Shown here piece after piece: positions 55,162-64,000 of a stretch of 64,000 nucleotides of DNA. Both the position numbers and the translations under genes were made by a program. A model generated the notes under the pieces. The model was not told the DNA's origin. It ran no database searches and saw only the letters and a program-made list of their open reading frames with translations. The stretch covers positions 186,001-250,000 of the forward strand of contig NZ_JARBFX010000004.1 of the NCBI RefSeq assembly GCF_028863665.1, in the 5' to 3' direction. Each line of letters begins with the position of its first letter. The first letter of the stretch is position 1. The stretch comes from Aquabacter sediminis. Lineage in GTDB: Bacteria; Pseudomonadota; Alphaproteobacteria; Rhizobiales; Xanthobacteraceae.

Positions 55162-56934
55162 ATGCACCGCTACCGCACTCATACCTGCGGCGCGCTCACC
55201 GATGCCCAGGTTGGCGAAAGCGTCCGCCTCTCCGGCTGGTGCCATCGCATCCGTGATCATGGCGGCGTGCTGTTCATCGACCTTCGGGACCATTACGGCC
55301 TGACCCAGGTGGTTATCGACCCCGACAGCCCTGCCTTCGCCGCCGCCGAGAAGGTGCGCGCGGAATGGGTGGTGCGGTTCGACGGCAAGGTGCGCCTGCG
55401 CCCCGAGGGCACGGAAAACGCCGACCTGCCCACCGGCAAGGTGGAAGTCTATGCCACCGAACTGGAAGTGCTCGGTCCGGCGGCGGAACTGCCGCTGCCG
55501 GTGTTCGGCGATCAGGACTATCCGGAAGACATCCGCCTGCGCTACCGCTTCCTGGACCTGCGCCGCGAGCGCATCCACGGCAACATCATGAAGCGCGGCC
55601 AGATCGTTGACAGCCTGCGCCAGCGGATGAAGGGCCAGGGCTTCTTCGAATTCCAGACGCCCATCCTCACCGCCTCTTCGCCGGAAGGCGCGCGCGACTT
55701 CCTGGTGCCCTCGCGCATCCATCCCGGCAAGTTCTACGCGCTGCCCCAGGCGCCCCAGCAGTACAAGCAGCTGATCATGATGAGCGGCTTCGACCGCTAC
55801 TTCCAGATCGCCCCCTGCTTCCGCGACGAGGACCCCCGCGCCGACCGCCTGCCGGGCGAGTTCTACCAGCTCGACCTGGAAATGAGCTTCGTCACTCAGG
55901 AAGACGTCTTCGCGGCGGTGGAGCCGGTCATCCGCGGCGTGTTCGAGCAGTTCGGCGACGGCAAGCCGGTGACCCAGAACTGGCCGCGCATTCCCTATGC
56001 GGAAGCCCTCCGCAAATACGGCTCCGACAAGCCGGACCTGCGCAACCCGCTGGTCATGCAGAATGTCTCGGAGCACTTCCGCGGCTCCAACTTCAAGGTC
56101 TTCGCCCGCCTGTTGGAAGACCCCAAGAACGAGGTCTGGGCCATTCCCGGCCCCACCGGCGGCTCCCGCGCCTTCTGCGACCGCATGAACAGCTGGGCGC
56201 AGGGCGAGGGCCAGCCGGGCCTTGGCTACATCATGTGGCGCGAGGGGGGAGAGGGCGCAGGCCCGCTCGCCAACAATATCGGTGCCGAACGCACGGCGGC
56301 CATCCGCGAGCAGCTGGGTCTCAAGGAAGGCGATGCGGCTTTCTTCGTGGCCGGCGACCCGTCCAAGTTCTACAAGTTCGCCGGCCTTGCCCGCACCAAG
56401 GTGGGCGAGGAGCTGAAGCTGGTTGACCTCGACCGCTACGAGCTGGCCTGGATCGTCGACTTTCCCTTCTATGAGTGGTCGGACGAGGAGAAGAAGATCG
56501 ACTTCTCCCACAATCCCTTCTCCATGCCCCAGGGCGGGCTGGAGGCTCTGCAGTCGCAGGATCCGCTCACCATCAAGGCGTTCCAGTACGACATCGCCTG
56601 CAACGGCTATGAGATCGCCTCCGGCGGCATCCGCAACCATCGCCCCGAGGCCATGGTGAAGGCGTTCGAGCTGGCCGGCTATGACGAGGCCACCGTGGTG
56701 GAGCGGTTCGGCGGCATGTACCGGGCGTTCCAGTATGGCGCGCCGCCCCATGGCGGCATGGCGGCGGGCATCGACCGCATCGTGATGCTGCTGTGCGGCG
56801 TCACCAACCTGCGCGAGATCTCGCTCTTCCCCATGAACCAGCAGGCGCTGGACCTGCTCATGGGCGCGCCCTCCGAGGTGGCGCCCAAGCAGCTGCGCGA
56901 GTTGCACATCCGCCTCAACCTGCCGCAGAAGTGA
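55162..56934 (+). CDS. aspS: Aspartyl-tRNA synthetase, probably non-discriminating
   Basis: Charges tRNA(Asp). 590 residues: OB-fold anticodon domain (1-105), class II motif 2 ([11 protein letters not shown]), the bacterial GAD insertion (about 290-420), and motif 3 ([13 protein letters not shown]). In the anticodon domain the sequence [13 protein letters not shown] has His33 where the discriminating E. coli enzyme has Leu30; His here marks enzymes that also charge tRNA(Asn), used with GatCAB in bacteria without AsnRS. This specificity is inferred. Start at MHRYRTH after AAGG; an intrinsic terminator follows the stop. Confidence 0.95.
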   Translation: MHRYRTHTCGALTDAQVGESVRLSGWCHRIRDHGGVLFIDLRDHYGLTQVVIDPDSPAFAAAEKVRAEWVVRFDGKVRLRPEGTENADLPTGKVEVYATELEVLGPAAELPLPVFGDQDYPEDIRLRYRFLDLRRERIHGNIMKRGQIVDSLRQRMKGQGFFEFQTPILTASSPEGARDFLVPSRIHPGKFYALPQAPQQYKQLIMMSGFDRYFQIAPCFRDEDPRADRLPGEFYQLDLEMSFVTQEDVFAAVEPVIRGVFEQFGDGKPVTQNWPRIPYAEALRKYGSDKPDLRNPLVMQNVSEHFRGSNFKVFARLLEDPKNEVWAIPGPTGGSRAFCDRMNSWAQGEGQPGLGYIMWREGGEGAGPLANNIGAERTAAIREQLGLKEGDAAFFVAGDPSKFYKFAGLARTKVGEELKLVDLDRYELAWIVDFPFYEWSDEEKKIDFSHNPFSMPQGGLEALQSQDPLTIKAFQYDIACNGYEIASGGIRNHRPEAMVKAFELAGYDEATVVERFGGMYRAFQYGAPPHGGMAAGIDRIVMLLCGVTNLREISLFPMNQQALDLLMGAPSEVAPKQLRELHIRLNLPQK

Positions 56935-56965
56935 GCGGCCTGTCGGCCGCACCCCCAAGATGAAA

Positions 56966-56997
56966 CGGCCGCCCGAGCTGGGCGGCCGATTTCGTTT
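56966..56997 (+). terminator. Terminator after aspS
   Basis: Perfect 9-bp stem cggccgccc / gggcggccg with a 5-nt loop, followed by ATTTCGTTT, 32 nt past the stop codon. Confidence 0.75.
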
Positions 56998-57130
56998 ATG
57001 GGGTCTTGGGCCGCCTTGCGGGCGGGCGCCCTGTCTTCGCGAAATGACACGGATTTGCCGACCGCACGGCATCGCAGGCCGATCCGATGCGGTCGAAGGC
57101 GACGCTAACTCATTGATAGAGAATGCGTGA

Positions 57131-57161
57131 GCCGCCCAGATGGCGATGCCATCCGAGCGGC
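57131..57161 (-). terminator. Stem-loop after the AsmA-like gene
   Basis: A 14-bp stem with two G-U wobbles around an ATC loop, beginning 8 nt past the stop of the minus-strand gene. T-run absent, so strength is uncertain. Confidence 0.45.
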
Positions 57162-57168
57162 GCAGGCT

Positions 57169-59163
57169 CTAAGGCTTGGTCGCCGTGACGGTGATGGAGA
57201 AATTCTGCAGCGCCAACAAGGGTTCGGAGCCGAGCACATCCATCAGCCGGGCGCCGTCGCGTGGCGTGACGGAGACGGTGAGGGTGCCGGGATCCTTGAG
57301 GAATGTGCCGATGGCCGCCGCAATGCCCGGCGCAGACGGGAAGGCGGGCGCGGCCTGATCGGCGGTCTTGGTAAGTTCCGCGATGAAGCCGTCCCGGAAG
57401 GACTCCGGCGTCTGGTCCGTCGCCTGCGCCTGTCCGCGCACCGCCATCTCCACGAGGCCATGGTCCGTGAGCGTCAAGGTCATGGGCCCGGGCGCGATGG
57501 CGGGCGCGGAGGCCACCAGGGTGACCGGGTCCTCGAACGCGCTGGCCGGCACGTTGGTAAGCATTGCCTTTGCGGAAAGCGTCGCCGCCTTGTCCAGCAT
57601 GATGCGGGCGGGGTCCAGGGTGAGGGTGTTCGAACTGCGATCATAGGCAAGGCCGAGATCGAGGTCGAGCGTGGCCACCTTCATGCCGGCATTGGCCAGA
57701 TAGCTGAAGGGCGCGCTGTCGCCTTCCGAAATGGGGCCGCCGAGCCGGGAGACCTTCAGCGTGAACCGCCCCGGAAGCATGCCCACATAGTCGCCCCACG
57801 CCATGTCCAGCTTCTGGAGCGTGACCGGTGGCTGGCCGGGCTCCTCGGGATAGGAAAGGCCGGCAATCTCAATGCCCTTGAGCCCCTGCAGCAAGGCCAG
57901 CGCCGCCTCGACGGACGGTTCGGTGCCCTCGCGCATGGCCTTGGCCGAGACGGCGAAGATGGGCGTGAGGCTGAAGCCCTTCAGCACCAGGGACTCAAGC
58001 TTCAGCGGCTGCCCGTCGGAAGTCTTGCCCTGAAGGCCCCGGAGCGCGAAGCTTTCAAGGGTGCCGTTCCGGAAGTTGCGCATCCCCACCGAGGCCAGCT
58101 CGACCGAGCTTTCCGCGTCGCCCGCCTTGATGTCCTTCAGTTCCGCGGACACGAGCGCGGCGCCTTTCAGCACGTCCGCGGAAATGTCGAACAGGCGCGC
58201 GCTCTGGTCGTGTGACAGGCTGCGGCTGTTCTGCGTGAGAGCGGTCAGCTCGTCCATCCGCTTGAAGGACAGGATGGCGGGGTCGATGCCGACCCCCTCG
58301 GCGAGGATGGAGCCGACCGACATGGTGGGGCCGTCCGTCTGGGTCAGCGAATAGCCGGTGGCGGCGATGCGGCCATAGATGGTCCGGTATCCCCCGCCGG
58401 TGCCTGCCGCAGTTCCGGTGGAGGCAAGGGCGAGGACAGGGGCCGTGTCGATCTCGGAGGCGTTGAAGTTGCTGAGGTGGCCTGTGGTGCGCTCGTCGGG
58501 GCCGGGGCCGGTGGCCACATTCTCAAAGGACATGCGGTCGAAGGAGAGGGTGGAGATTTTTCCGCCCTTGATCCCCTCGCCGAGAAGCAGGCGATAGGTG
58601 GCATCGAGCGTGTGGGGGCGGTCATTGGGTGGTATCGTGGTGATATGCGCCGCAAGGTCCGGCACCTCCACGCGCGCCGCCGTGGTTGCCGCGAACTGGG
58701 CAAGGCCGAAGCGCACCGCCTCGTGCTTGTCTCCGCCGGTGGGCACCGCAAGCGCGGTCGCCGGGCCTTCGAAGCCGCGAATATGGACCACCGGAGCCTC
58801 ATAGACCGACTTCTGGTGAAGTGCCGGCTCGTCCAGGCTCACCTGGAGCGCATTCAACGCGATGCTGTCGGCCGAGAAGCGGCCGGAGACCACGGGGGAG
58901 ACACCGCCCGCCACGAGACTGGCCACGGCGATCGACTTCGATCCATCCGCGCTCCGGATGGCGATGTTCGAGACGGTAAGGGTGCGGGAGAACAGATCGA
59001 AGCCGACCCCTCCATGGGTCGCCGTGGCCCCGCTCTGCCGCAGGGCGGTGAACGTCTGCTCCACCTGGGCTTTGGCTTGGGCCTTCCCCCAGGCGACCAC
59101 GCCGAGAAACGCGCCGCCCGCCAGCAGGAGCACCGCACCGATCCCGATCAAAACCTTCTTCAT
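57169..59163 (-). CDS. Large membrane-anchored protein with AsmA-like features, unknown function
   Basis: A 664-residue protein starting with one membrane helix (MKKVLIGIGAVLLLAGGAFLGVVAW) and then a long, mostly beta-predicted periplasmic region. Short repeats of the type 'ADSIALNALQVSLDEP', 'LKLESLVLKGFSLTP' and 'VTLQKLDMAWGDYVG' recall AsmA/DUF945-type lipid-transport or envelope proteins, but no catalytic motif is seen, and I cannot assign a family firmly. ATG 59163 has AGGGAC upstream. Single gene, divergent from maeB, followed by a stem-loop. Confidence 0.65.
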   Translation of the reverse strand: MKKVLIGIGAVLLLAGGAFLGVVAWGKAQAKAQVEQTFTALRQSGATATHGGVGFDLFSRTLTVSNIAIRSADGSKSIAVASLVAGGVSPVVSGRFSADSIALNALQVSLDEPALHQKSVYEAPVVHIRGFEGPATALAVPTGGDKHEAVRFGLAQFAATTAARVEVPDLAAHITTIPPNDRPHTLDATYRLLLGEGIKGGKISTLSFDRMSFENVATGPGPDERTTGHLSNFNASEIDTAPVLALASTGTAAGTGGGYRTIYGRIAATGYSLTQTDGPTMSVGSILAEGVGIDPAILSFKRMDELTALTQNSRSLSHDQSARLFDISADVLKGAALVSAELKDIKAGDAESSVELASVGMRNFRNGTLESFALRGLQGKTSDGQPLKLESLVLKGFSLTPIFAVSAKAMREGTEPSVEAALALLQGLKGIEIAGLSYPEEPGQPPVTLQKLDMAWGDYVGMLPGRFTLKVSRLGGPISEGDSAPFSYLANAGMKVATLDLDLGLAYDRSSNTLTLDPARIMLDKAATLSAKAMLTNVPASAFEDPVTLVASAPAIAPGPMTLTLTDHGLVEMAVRGQAQATDQTPESFRDGFIAELTKTADQAAPAFPSAPGIAAAIGTFLKDPGTLTVSVTPRDGARLMDVLGSEPLLALQNFSITVTATKP

Positions 59164-59473
59164 GTCCCGTCCCTGCATCTGTCGTCGGCACCGTGCCTTT
59201 CCCGCCCGCAAAGCTCAATGCCCGCGAAGACAGGAAAATCAAACTTCCACCCGTGACATCCCCCGTTTCGGGGGCTACCGTGCCGGCCCTTTTCCAGAGC
59301 CGGTTCCGCGCACGGTGAATCGGGTGGAGATCAAGACGTGCGCGGGGAATGCGTCTCTGTACAACGGGTTAGAGTGCGAACCGGCGGAGTGAAGCCGGCC
59401 TGGGCCACCCGCTCGGCCGGATCGCACTTTAAAGGTCCACGCGCGCGACGGCTGCATAAGGTTGGGGGAGGAC
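59164..59473. other. Divergent intergenic region between the AsmA-like gene and maeB
   Basis: 310 nt without a supported gene. A small hairpin (cccccg-ttt-cggggg, 59260-59274) and the maeB ribosome-binding sequence GGGGGAGG (59464-59471) are visible. No promoter could be fixed by eye. Confidence 0.5.
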
Positions 59474-61765
59474 ATGGCGTCCAACATGTCGAACATTTCC
59501 GACGATCTGAAGTCGGGAGCACTCATTTATCACCGCCTGCCGCGTCCCGGTAAGCTGGAGATCCAGGCCACCAAGCCGCTCGGCAACCAGCGCGACCTCG
59601 CGCTTGCTTATTCTCCCGGCGTCGCCGCCGCTTGCGAGGCCATCAAGGCCGATCCGCTCCAGGCCGCCGAACTGACCACCCGCGCCAATCTGGTGGCGGT
59701 GGTGTCCAATGGCACTGCCGTGCTCGGCCTCGGCAATATCGGCCCGCTCGCCTCCAAGCCGGTCATGGAAGGCAAGGCGGTGCTGTTCAAGAAGTTCGCG
59801 GGCATCGATGTGTTCGACATCGAGCTGGCGGCCACCGAGATCGACCATCTGGTGGAGACGGTGGCGGCGCTGGAGCCCACTTTCGGCGGCATCAACCTGG
59901 AAGACATCAAGGCGCCTGAATGCTTCGAGGTGGAGCGGCGCCTGCGCGAGCGCATGAAGATCCCGGTCTTCCATGACGACCAGCATGGCACCGCCATCAT
60001 CGTCGGCGCCGCCGTGCGCAATGCGCTGGAGATCGGCAACCGCAAGATCGAGGATCTCAAGATCGTCGTCTCCGGTGCGGGCGCGGCGGCGCTCGCCTGC
60101 CTCGGCCTGCTGGTGACGCTCGGTGCCAAGCGCGAGAACATCTGGGTCTGCGACATCGAGGGCGTGGTCTATGAAGGCCGCGAGACCCTCATGGACCCCT
60201 ACAAGTCCATCTATGCCCAGAAGACCGACGCCCGTTCGCTGGGCGAGGTCATTGACGGCGCCCACATCTTCCTTGGCCTGTCCGCAGGCGGCGTGCTGAA
60301 GCCGGAGATGGTGGCCCGCATGGCCGAGCGGCCGCTGATCCTGGCGCTGGCCAATCCCAATCCCGAGATCATGCCGGAAGAAGCGCGCGCCGTGCGCCCC
60401 GACGCCATGATCTGCACCGGCCGGTCGGACTTCCCGAACCAGGTCAACAACGTCCTGTGCTTCCCCTACATCTTCCGGGGCGCATTGGATGTCGGGGCCA
60501 CCGACATCAACGCGGAAATGAAGATGGCGGCGGTGGAAGCCATCGCGGCGCTTGCCCGTGAGACGCCCTCCGACGTGGTCGCTCGCGCCTATGGCGGCGA
60601 GACCCGGGCTTTCGGTCCGGACAGCATCATTCCCTCGCCCTTCGATCCACGCCTCATCCTGCGCATCGCGCCGGCGGTGGCGAAGGCGGCCATGGATACC
60701 GGCGTCGCCACGCGGCCCATCGCCGACCTGGAAGCCTATGTGGACCAGCTGGACCAGTTCGTGTTCCGCTCCGGCTTCATCATGCGTCCCCTGTTCCAGC
60801 GGGCGAAGCTGGAAAAGAAGCGCGTGATCTATGCGGAGGGCGAGGACGAGCGCGTGCTGCGCGCCGCACAGGCCGTGGTGGAAGAGGGCATTGCCCGCCC
60901 GATCCTGGTGGCGCGCCCCGGCGTGCTGGAGACCCGCCTGCACCGCTTCGGCCTGTCCATCCGACCGGGCGTCGATTTCGACGTGATCAATCCCGAGGAT
61001 GATCCGCGCTATCGCGACTTCGTGCGCTCCTATGTGGAGATTGCCGGCCGCCGGGGCGTGACGCCCGATGCGGCCCGTACGCTGGTGCGCACGTCGGCGA
61101 CCGTGATCTCGGCGCTGGCCGTGCGCAAGGGCGAGGCGGACGCCATGCTGTGCGGCATTGAGGGCCGCTTCATGCGCCACCTGCGCCATGTGCGCGACAT
61201 CATCGGCCGCGCGCCGGGGGTGAACGAACTGGCCGCCCTATCGCTGCTGATCACGCCCAAGGGCAATTTCTTCATTTGCGACACCCAGATCCAGGCCGAG
61301 CCCACCCCGGCGGACCTCGCCGAAATGACGGTGCTTGCCGCCGCCCATGTGCGCCGGTTCGGCATCGAGCCGCGGGTGGCGCTGCTGTCGCATTCCAACT
61401 TCGGCAGCCACGAGACCACCAGCGCCAAGCGGGTGCGCGCGGCGCTCGATCTCATCCTGGAGCGCGACCCTGGCCTTCAGGTGGATGGCGAGATGCAGGC
61501 GGACACCGCTCTGGTGGATGAAATCCGCCAGCGCACCTTCCCGGCTTCCAACCTCGACGGCCCTGCCAATGTCCTGGTGATGCCCGATCTCGACGCGGCG
61601 GACATTGCCTACAACATGATCAAGGTGCTGGGCGACGCCCTGCCGGTGGGCCCCATCCTGATGGGCACCGCCAAGCCGGCGCACATTCTCGGGCCCTCCA
61701 TCACCGCCCGCGGCATCGTCAACATGACGGCGGTGGCGGTGGCGGAGGCTCAAGGGACGCTCTGA
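59474..61765 (+). CDS. maeB: NADP-type malic enzyme with C-terminal phosphotransacetylase-like domain
   Basis: Decarboxylates malate to pyruvate. 763 residues, the typical length of the MaeB/Tme fusion. Malic domain: [83 protein letters not shown]; Rossmann loop [15 protein letters not shown]. Residues ~440-763 form a phosphate acetyltransferase-like domain ([37 protein letters not shown]) that is not enzymatically active in studied rhizobial homologues and serves in assembly and acetyl-CoA regulation. ATG 59474 follows GGGGGAGGAC; ATG 59486 is possible. Confidence 0.95.
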   Translation: MASNMSNISDDLKSGALIYHRLPRPGKLEIQATKPLGNQRDLALAYSPGVAAACEAIKADPLQAAELTTRANLVAVVSNGTAVLGLGNIGPLASKPVMEGKAVLFKKFAGIDVFDIELAATEIDHLVETVAALEPTFGGINLEDIKAPECFEVERRLRERMKIPVFHDDQHGTAIIVGAAVRNALEIGNRKIEDLKIVVSGAGAAALACLGLLVTLGAKRENIWVCDIEGVVYEGRETLMDPYKSIYAQKTDARSLGEVIDGAHIFLGLSAGGVLKPEMVARMAERPLILALANPNPEIMPEEARAVRPDAMICTGRSDFPNQVNNVLCFPYIFRGALDVGATDINAEMKMAAVEAIAALARETPSDVVARAYGGETRAFGPDSIIPSPFDPRLILRIAPAVAKAAMDTGVATRPIADLEAYVDQLDQFVFRSGFIMRPLFQRAKLEKKRVIYAEGEDERVLRAAQAVVEEGIARPILVARPGVLETRLHRFGLSIRPGVDFDVINPEDDPRYRDFVRSYVEIAGRRGVTPDAARTLVRTSATVISALAVRKGEADAMLCGIEGRFMRHLRHVRDIIGRAPGVNELAALSLLITPKGNFFICDTQIQAEPTPADLAEMTVLAAAHVRRFGIEPRVALLSHSNFGSHETTSAKRVRAALDLILERDPGLQVDGEMQADTALVDEIRQRTFPASNLDGPANVLVMPDLDAADIAYNMIKVLGDALPVGPILMGTAKPAHILGPSITARGIVNMTAVAVAEAQGTL

Positions 61766-61827
61766 GCGAGGGCTTTGGTCCGTCGCTCAGGCCACGCCCT
61801 TATGGGGATGTGAGAGCGGTACATGCG

Positions 61828-61860
61828 ACGGCCCGGCTCATGCCGGGCCGTTCGCGTTTC
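61828..61860 (+). terminator. Terminator after maeB
   Basis: Perfect 10-bp stem acggcccggc / gccgggccgt with a TCAT tetraloop, then TCGCGTTTC. Located 63 nt past the stop and shared with the convergent autotransporter gene. Confidence 0.65.
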
Positions 61861-61890
61861 AGGCCCCCGTCTCCTGCAACGCCTCCGCGC

Positions 61891-64000
61891 TCACCATGTG
61901 TAGCGCAGGCCGAGGGAGACCGTCTGCGCCGTGAGGTCATCGGCCACCTGCAGTTCATATTGCGCCGAGATTCTCAGATTACTGGTCTGCTGCGCGGATA
62001 GGCCGGCGGCCAGAACTCCGATATTTCGCCCAAGGCCGGTGGCGGTCACCGTAAAGGGCACACCTGGCGCGCCGATGAGGCTGGCCGTGGTGCCGACCGT
62101 CGTGTCTCCGGCATTGTAGTAATAGCGGGCGCTCAGTTCCGGCGTAAGGGTGAAGGCACCGGCGTCGAGACGGCTCGACAGGCGCGCGCCGATGGACGGC
62201 AGGATGAGGTCCAGCGTCTTCGAGGCGACGTCGAGGCCCGCAGCGCCGGCCCCGGATTCGGCGAATGCGCTTCGGGTGAGGCGATACCAGTCGAAGCCGA
62301 GGCTCGGCTCGAACGTTAGGGCCCCCGCGCTCCAAACGCCGCCCGCCTTCAACGAAACCGCGAGGTTGTCCCCATCCGCGCTACCGGTTGCCATCCGCTG
62401 CAGGGCGCCGAAGGACAGTGCGCGCGTGGTGGAATAGTCCGCATGCGCATAGGAGGCCGTGGCATCGAGGAACAGGTTGCCGGACTGGAGCGCGCCATAA
62501 AGCGAGACCTGATAGGTGTCCGCGCTCCCATTGGCGGTGTTGGCGCCCTGCATGTTGAGGCTGCCATAGGCGAAACTGATACCGGCGAGACCGGAGCCAA
62601 AGCCCTTGTCCATCCCCAGCATCACGCCCACGCCGGTCATGTCGAAGCTGCCCGGACCACCAATGCTGCCGGGCCCGCCCAGCACCCGCGCCCAGGCCGA
62701 AACGCCGTCCTCATCGCCTGCCCGTCCCGGCCTGGCCACATCCGCATCTTGCAAGGTGCCGGTCGCAGCGGCCAGCGCGCCCCCAAGCCCTGAGGCGTCG
62801 GAGCCTGAAACCGTCAGCATGCCCGTGGCGGCGGCCGGCAGGCCGCCCGCGTCCCGTCCCGCGCGGCGGGCAGAAATGCGATCCTCCAGGGCACGGGTGA
62901 ACTGGCCCTGCTGGATGGCGCTTGCCGTCAAAAGATTGCCGATGGACACGCCGGACAACTGGTCGAGTGCATTGGCACCAGCAGAGACCGTGTCGGTGGT
63001 GTCGAGCCCGTAGAAGACGTTGTCGAGGTCCCCTTGGCTCGTGGGGCGGTAGGCGGCGTTCAGCGCCGAGGCGACTGCTTTCTGATTGGCCGTCGTCGCC
63101 GGGGCCGCGAAGTCCCGGGCGAAGGTCACCGACACCCCGTTGCCGGCATAGTGGAGCGTCTGGGACAGGAAGGGCGAAAGGTCGACCACCTCATCATAGG
63201 TGCCGGCCATGGTGCCGGTGGAGGTGACGAAGGTGAGGGTCTGGTTGATCAGCTTGTCGGTGGGGTCGGTGACGATGCGGACGGTGCCGTCGAGGGCGAG
63301 CGCGCCCGTGACCACCAATTGGTCCGCGCGCGTCGGGTCCACCTCCAGATGGTAGACGGAATTATCGGTCAGCGTCAGGTCACCGTTGATGGTGAGGGTG
63401 CCGATGGAATTGCCGGGCGCGATCAGGCCGGCTGCGACGATGCCGCCGCCCTGGTCCATGCGGCCGGTCACGATGGTCCCGGAGCCGCCGAGAACCGTGT
63501 CGGGCAGGGTTTCCAGCCGATATGTCACGAAGGGCGTGGCACTGTTGATCTTGAGCGTGCCGCCCGCCAGCGTGGTGAGCTGCCGGCCTTGTCCTTTCAC
63601 GGCCTCGCTCTGGCCATTGGCGGAGGTGTCCATGGTCGAGCGGATGTCCAAGGTTCCGGCGCCGGTCTTGGTGAGGTTGCCGTCGCCGGACACGGTATTG
63701 CCGGTGAGGGTGAGGAGCGCGCCAGCATCCGTATGGAAGGTGCCCCCTGCCTCGCCGATCGCGATGTTGCGGGTCATCTGGAAACTCCCGCTCGCCGAGA
63801 TGCCGCCGCCGCGCAGGGTCAGGAGGCCAGACCGAGCGCCCAGATTGTCATCCGTGGAAATGCGCACCAGGCCTTCATCCACCCGTGTGCCGCCCTGATA
63901 GGTGTTGAGGCCTGCGAGTGTGAGCGTGGCCTCACCCTGCTTGATGAGGGAACCGGTGCCGCCGATCACGCCGGCATAGGTTTCATCGCGCACGTCGATA
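61891..64000 (-). CDS. Autotransporter, C-terminal part (5' end beyond window)
   Basis: Type Va secreted protein, at least 703 residues visible and open to the right edge. The passenger shows autotransporter-associated repeats (GGTGSLIKQGEATLTLAGLNTYQGGTRVDEG and SGDGNLTKTGAGTLDI) forming a beta-helix, and a PEP-like segment LIAPGNSIGTLTINGDLTL, the usual pre-barrel block. From about residue 430 of the visible part the beta-barrel domain follows (SAWARVLGG, VGVMLGMDKGFGSGLAGISFAYG), ending LGLRYTW with the terminal aromatic required for BamA insertion. Function of the passenger (adhesin or other) cannot be told; signal peptide not in window. Confidence 0.9.
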   Translation of the reverse strand, partial: IDVRDETYAGVIGGTGSLIKQGEATLTLAGLNTYQGGTRVDEGLVRISTDDNLGARSGLLTLRGGGISASGSFQMTRNIAIGEAGGTFHTDAGALLTLTGNTVSGDGNLTKTGAGTLDIRSTMDTSANGQSEAVKGQGRQLTTLAGGTLKINSATPFVTYRLETLPDTVLGGSGTIVTGRMDQGGGIVAAGLIAPGNSIGTLTINGDLTLTDNSVYHLEVDPTRADQLVVTGALALDGTVRIVTDPTDKLINQTLTFVTSTGTMAGTYDEVVDLSPFLSQTLHYAGNGVSVTFARDFAAPATTANQKAVASALNAAYRPTSQGDLDNVFYGLDTTDTVSAGANALDQLSGVSIGNLLTASAIQQGQFTRALEDRISARRAGRDAGGLPAAATGMLTVSGSDASGLGGALAAATGTLQDADVARPGRAGDEDGVSAWARVLGGPGSIGGPGSFDMTGVGVMLGMDKGFGSGLAGISFAYGSLNMQGANTANGSADTYQVSLYGALQSGNLFLDATASYAHADYSTTRALSFGALQRMATGSADGDNLAVSLKAGGVWSAGALTFEPSLGFDWYRLTRSAFAESGAGAAGLDVASKTLDLILPSIGARLSSRLDAGAFTLTPELSARYYYNAGDTTVGTTASLIGAPGVPFTVTATGLGRNIGVLAAGLSAQQTSNLRISAQYELQVADDLTAQTVSLGLRYTW

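Noticed and set aside
52600..57072. A single open frame of about 1490 codons on the minus strand spanning the GGDEF-EAL gene and the aspS region
   Set aside because: Past 54909 it is antisense to aspS with no recognisable domain; the GC-rich third-position bias leaves the antisense frame open. Only 52600-54909 is kept.

Overview
The window is GC-rich, densely coding alphaproteobacterial chromosome. A Rhizobiales genome, most likely Xanthobacteraceae (Azorhizobium/Xanthobacter type), is suggested by the uptake-hydrogenase gene order hupTUV-hypF-hupSLCDFGHJK-hypA, which from memory matches the Azorhizobium caulinodans arrangement, and by the -24/-12 (sigma-54) promoter in front of hupS. The placement is inference; no 16S gene is present. 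I saw no rRNA, tRNA, IS element, integrase or CRISPR array.

1-14.7 kb (all minus strand, so read right to left): a complete hydrogen-sensing and uptake-hydrogenase locus. HupT (histidine kinase) and HupUV (H2-sensing regulatory hydrogenase) form one overlapping unit with hypF. A sigma-54 promoter then drives hupSLC, the membrane-bound respiratory [NiFe] hydrogenase. HupS carries the two extra proximal-cluster cysteines of O2-tolerant enzymes. An intrinsic terminator follows hupC, and a second weaker sigma-54-like site precedes the maturation genes hupDFGHJK-hypA, which run off the left edge.

14.8-26.9 kb: a small Pro-rich secreted protein; an operon livGHMKF plus acyl-CoA ligase for uptake and CoA activation of an organic acid; its likely FadR-type regulator with a matching palindromic operator; a Cache-GGDEF diguanylate cyclase; guanine deaminase; and a Cys-rich Rrf2 regulator.

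27-33 kb: the most unusual block. A TPR/DUF4214-like protein is divergent from an SxtJ - DUF5989 (SxtK-like) - carbamoyltransferase (SxtI-like) module, with an SGNH hydrolase and an FAH-family enzyme alongside. It looks like an O-carbamoylation system of unknown substrate.

33-41 kb: housekeeping and accessory genes (msrA, GNAT, ppa, fhs), a NadE-like protein whose two active sites are both destroyed, an HxlR regulator with a divergent hydrolase, and a quinone-oxidoreductase-like dehydrogenase. 41-49 kb: assimilatory sulfate genes in two minus-strand operons, cysP-cysT-cysW-cysA (sulfate ABC uptake) and DUF2849-cysI-DUF934-cysH (sulfite and APS reduction), each behind an AT-rich regulatory stretch. 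49-64 kb: nitronate monooxygenase, enoyl-CoA hydratase, a small membrane ORF behind a perfect AT palindrome, rnd, a GGDEF-EAL protein, aspS, a large AsmA-like protein, maeB, and the C-terminal part of an autotransporter cut by the right edge.
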